The notes beneath the pieces are model-generated. The model made no database searches and was not told the DNA's origin. It saw only the letters and a program-made list of their open reading frames with translations. 64,000 bases of DNA from a bacterium D16-50 (lineage in GTDB: Bacteria; Bacillota; Clostridia; Lachnospirales; Lachnospiraceae), in contig RAZA01000011.1 in assembly GCA_003612485.1 (NCBI GenBank), forward strand, positions 1-64,000, read 5' to 3'. Below are positions 62,171 through 64,000 of the stretch, piece by piece (within the stretch, counting starts at the first letter, position 1; every line of letters starts with the position of its first letter). Position numbers and translations under genes: made by a program.

Positions 62171-64000
62171 ATGGATGATATGGTGTGCAGAGCGATAACA
62201 TTCATCAATTACAACATGCCAATCAGAGATGGCGCAGATAAGTGGGAAGGGTTTGAGAAATACTTTACCACAGGGTTTTTTGATTTCATGTACACAAAAC
62301 GGGTGCCGTGCCAATATGAGCATGACCAGTTGCGGGAATTATGGAATTACGGAGTTGAATGTATCGCCAGAGGAGAGGGGTGTTACGCTCACCAAAGTGT
62401 TTTTTGCTTTAGTCAGGATAGTTGGAACGGTGGCATATCGGATGTAGAATTTTGGAATCCGAATGAATATAGAGATATGCTGTTGACCTTTGTTGTTTTT
62501 ATTCAGACGAAAGATTATATTATTGGCGTTGAAAAGATGGGGGCGCAATGTGAGCAATTTAATGAGGCGGCGCGCAAAAGGCTGGAAGGGAAAGGCCTAG
62601 CGTATACATACGGAACTGTAGACAAAAACGATTTCGTAGTTTGTATTCGGAGCAAGGATTATAAAAAGGCGGTAGACGCAATCATGGCTCTTCATGATGC
62701 TGGTAGTTCTGTGGTGTACAGTTATTCTGTTTTTGGGATATCGGAAGTGCGGCAGCAGCATATGAGTGAGGAGGAGTACGCAGAGCTTAATTGTCAAGAG
62801 ATAGACTCTATAAGTCTGAAAGGGGTTACCAACAGCGTCAAGCTAGAGGAAAACGCTTTTTATCCATTGAATCAAAAGTACTTCAGCTTCTGCAAGAAGC
62901 TTGTTGAGAAACTGTATGATGGAAGGATAGCATCGGAGCAAGGGCCGGATTATAAGATTTATGATATTTTAGGCGACAATGATTTTCGGCTGATTGCTCG
63001 AATGGTTCCATTAGGAAATCTGATCAGGCAGCTAGGAAAGGGAGGATTGTTAAGCTACTATGGAAAGTACACGCAGTTTACGTTTTTTTCTACACATCTT
63101 GTTTTGAATACGCGGGATCTGAATAGGGAAACCCAGATGATTTCCATCAGTGATGATGAAATGGATAGGGGAAACGCAGCTCTGAAGAAAGAGTACAAGA
63201 CAGAACAGTGCGAAATGCTGAAAAATAAACTGAATTGCGTGATGGAAAAGATGAAGGAAACGGAGGTGATGGAACGACGGTATGTTGAGAGGTTGACGGC
63301 TGCTTGTCAGGGGGGTTACCAGCTTCTGCAGTCATTGACGGCAATGGAGGCAGCGCCTACTAAAAAATATGATTTTTTTTCCATGTATTATCCGCTGAAA
63401 ATGCTGGTAAATATTCTGGAAGAGGTATGCGATAAGAAAGGAGAGGTTAAAGGGCTGGCTGAGGATGATTGGCTGTATGATTTTATTCACAAGATCAGCA
63501 TGACTCTGCACGGGACGCTGAGAACGGATATCCAGTTTTTTCAGATAAGGGACTTTAATGCGACTCTGCATTATGCGCCGGCTAAACTGAGGGCATATTA
63601 TACTTTGTTTGTGTTTGTACTTTCTGCACATGTCAAGGAGGTGAGCTCGGAGAAAGCGGAAGCGAAAAGGCACGGTTATATTTTCTGCCCTGGAATGTTC
63701 AAGGATGTTGCAGTAAGACAATTGAGACGCCGACCCGAGAATAAGAGACGGCTGATGCTCATCACGGTGCCGGAGCGGTATCTATATTCTCCTAAGAATT
63801 TATCTATTATCTTGACGCACGAGGTGGGGCATCTGGCGGGAGAGAGACTGAGAAAGAGGAATGAAAGGCACTCTGTCTTTTTGAAATGTAGTTTTTATGT
63901 TTTATGTATGGAACTGACGAAGACTGTTGCATATAAAGTAGAAGGGGGGATGGATGTTAATGCTAGGAAGATGATACATAAAAACATTTGGGCTTTTTAC
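62171..64000 (+). CDS. Large protein with predicted alpha/beta domain and HEVGH metallopeptidase motif (partial, runs off the window)
   Basis: 610 codons open to the window edge. ATG at 62171 is behind AGAAGGGAG; an earlier ATG at 62150 overlaps the previous stop (ATGA) and is an alternative. Residues ~100-190 show a beta-alpha-beta-beta-alpha-beta order (LLTFVVFIQT; AYTYGTVDKNDFVVCIR; AVDAIMALH; SVVYSYSVFGI) resembling the ferredoxin-like fold of GGDEF/cyclase palms, though no GGDEF or metal-site motif is seen. Near residue 550 HEVGH (63818-63832) in ILTHEVGHLAGERLRKR is a zincin motif: two His ligands plus catalytic Glu. No signal peptide. Family unrecognised; the C-terminus is missing. Confidence 0.8.
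   Translation, partial: MDDMVCRAITFINYNMPIRDGADKWEGFEKYFTTGFFDFMYTKRVPCQYEHDQLRELWNYGVECIARGEGCYAHQSVFCFSQDSWNGGISDVEFWNPNEYRDMLLTFVVFIQTKDYIIGVEKMGAQCEQFNEAARKRLEGKGLAYTYGTVDKNDFVVCIRSKDYKKAVDAIMALHDAGSSVVYSYSVFGISEVRQQHMSEEEYAELNCQEIDSISLKGVTNSVKLEENAFYPLNQKYFSFCKKLVEKLYDGRIASEQGPDYKIYDILGDNDFRLIARMVPLGNLIRQLGKGGLLSYYGKYTQFTFFSTHLVLNTRDLNRETQMISISDDEMDRGNAALKKEYKTEQCEMLKNKLNCVMEKMKETEVMERRYVERLTAACQGGYQLLQSLTAMEAAPTKKYDFFSMYYPLKMLVNILEEVCDKKGEVKGLAEDDWLYDFIHKISMTLHGTLRTDIQFFQIRDFNATLHYAPAKLRAYYTLFVFVLSAHVKEVSSEKAEAKRHGYIFCPGMFKDVAVRQLRRRPENKRRLMLITVPERYLYSPKNLSIILTHEVGHLAGERLRKRNERHSVFLKCSFYVLCMELTKTVAYKVEGGMDVNARKMIHKNIWAFY

Overview
The window looks like chromosomal DNA from a low-GC-phylum, spore-lineage anaerobe of the Lachnospiraceae type (Clostridia). 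This is inferred from gene content and order, not from a database match: Firmicute-style uvrB/uvrA with a GAAC-N4-GTTC SOS box, a Spo0A-type DNA-binding domain, the mbl-flhO-flhP, comF-yvyF, yaaR-holB and cdaA-cdaR-glmM arrangements, strong AGGAGG ribosome binding sites and frequent GTG/TTG starts. The base composition is moderate, becoming visibly A+T-richer after about 60.6 kb. The species cannot be named from the sequence alone.

Layout. 1-0.9 kb: the 3' tail of a 23S rRNA gene followed directly by six tRNAs (Asp, Val, Thr, Tyr, fMet, Phe), with no 5S gene in between. 1.1-7.0 kb: an HD-domain protein, a lysine/arginine/ornithine-type decarboxylase, pyruvate kinase, a guanylate kinase-like enzyme, YaaR and HolB (compare B. 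subtilis yaaO-tmk-yaaQ-yaaR-holB). 7.1-13.4 kb: a small Cys-rich secreted protein, a large solute-binding lipoprotein, a CPBP membrane protease, acyl-ACP thioesterase, a CvfB-type S1 protein and a YjfB-type small motility protein. 13.5-19.7 kb: a PucR/CdaR-type regulator, FtsE, FtsX, an M23 coiled-coil hydrolase (likely the FtsEX partner), an S41 protease and a short coiled protein. 19.7-27.3 kb: a reverse-strand GNAT acetyltransferase and an SOS-controlled uvrB - membrane protein - uvrA unit.

27.4-34.2 kb: MreB/Mbl with two flagellar rod proteins and a rod-binding protein, a RecD2 helicase, ComF and a YvyF-like protein. 34.2-40.0 kb: two membrane proteins, the c-di-AMP cyclase CdaA, CdaR and GlmM (a second-messenger/peptidoglycan-precursor operon), then HPr. 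A reverse-strand DUF3048 lipoprotein follows at 40.0-41.2 kb.

41.3-60.5 kb is an exopolysaccharide/cell-surface locus: two polytopic membrane proteins, GT2 and GT4 glycosyltransferases, an initiating sugar-phosphate transferase, a Wzz-like protein with a kinase-like tail that has no P-loop, an EpsG-like polymerase, a secreted glucosaminidase with eight 54-bp repeats, a Pro/Thr-rich lipoprotein and a CapD/PglF-type nucleotide-sugar dehydratase. A receiver-less Spo0A DNA-binding-domain protein sits inside it and is a candidate local regulator. No Wzx flippase is visible in the window.

60.7-64.0 kb holds an A+T-rich two-gene module behind a promoter that overlaps a palindrome: a four-TM protein with a helical cytoplasmic part, and a large protein, cut by the window edge, with a predicted ferredoxin-like alpha/beta domain and a C-terminal HEVGH metallopeptidase motif. 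I recognise neither; this is the best candidate for an undescribed system. No CRISPR array, insertion sequence or prophage was seen.
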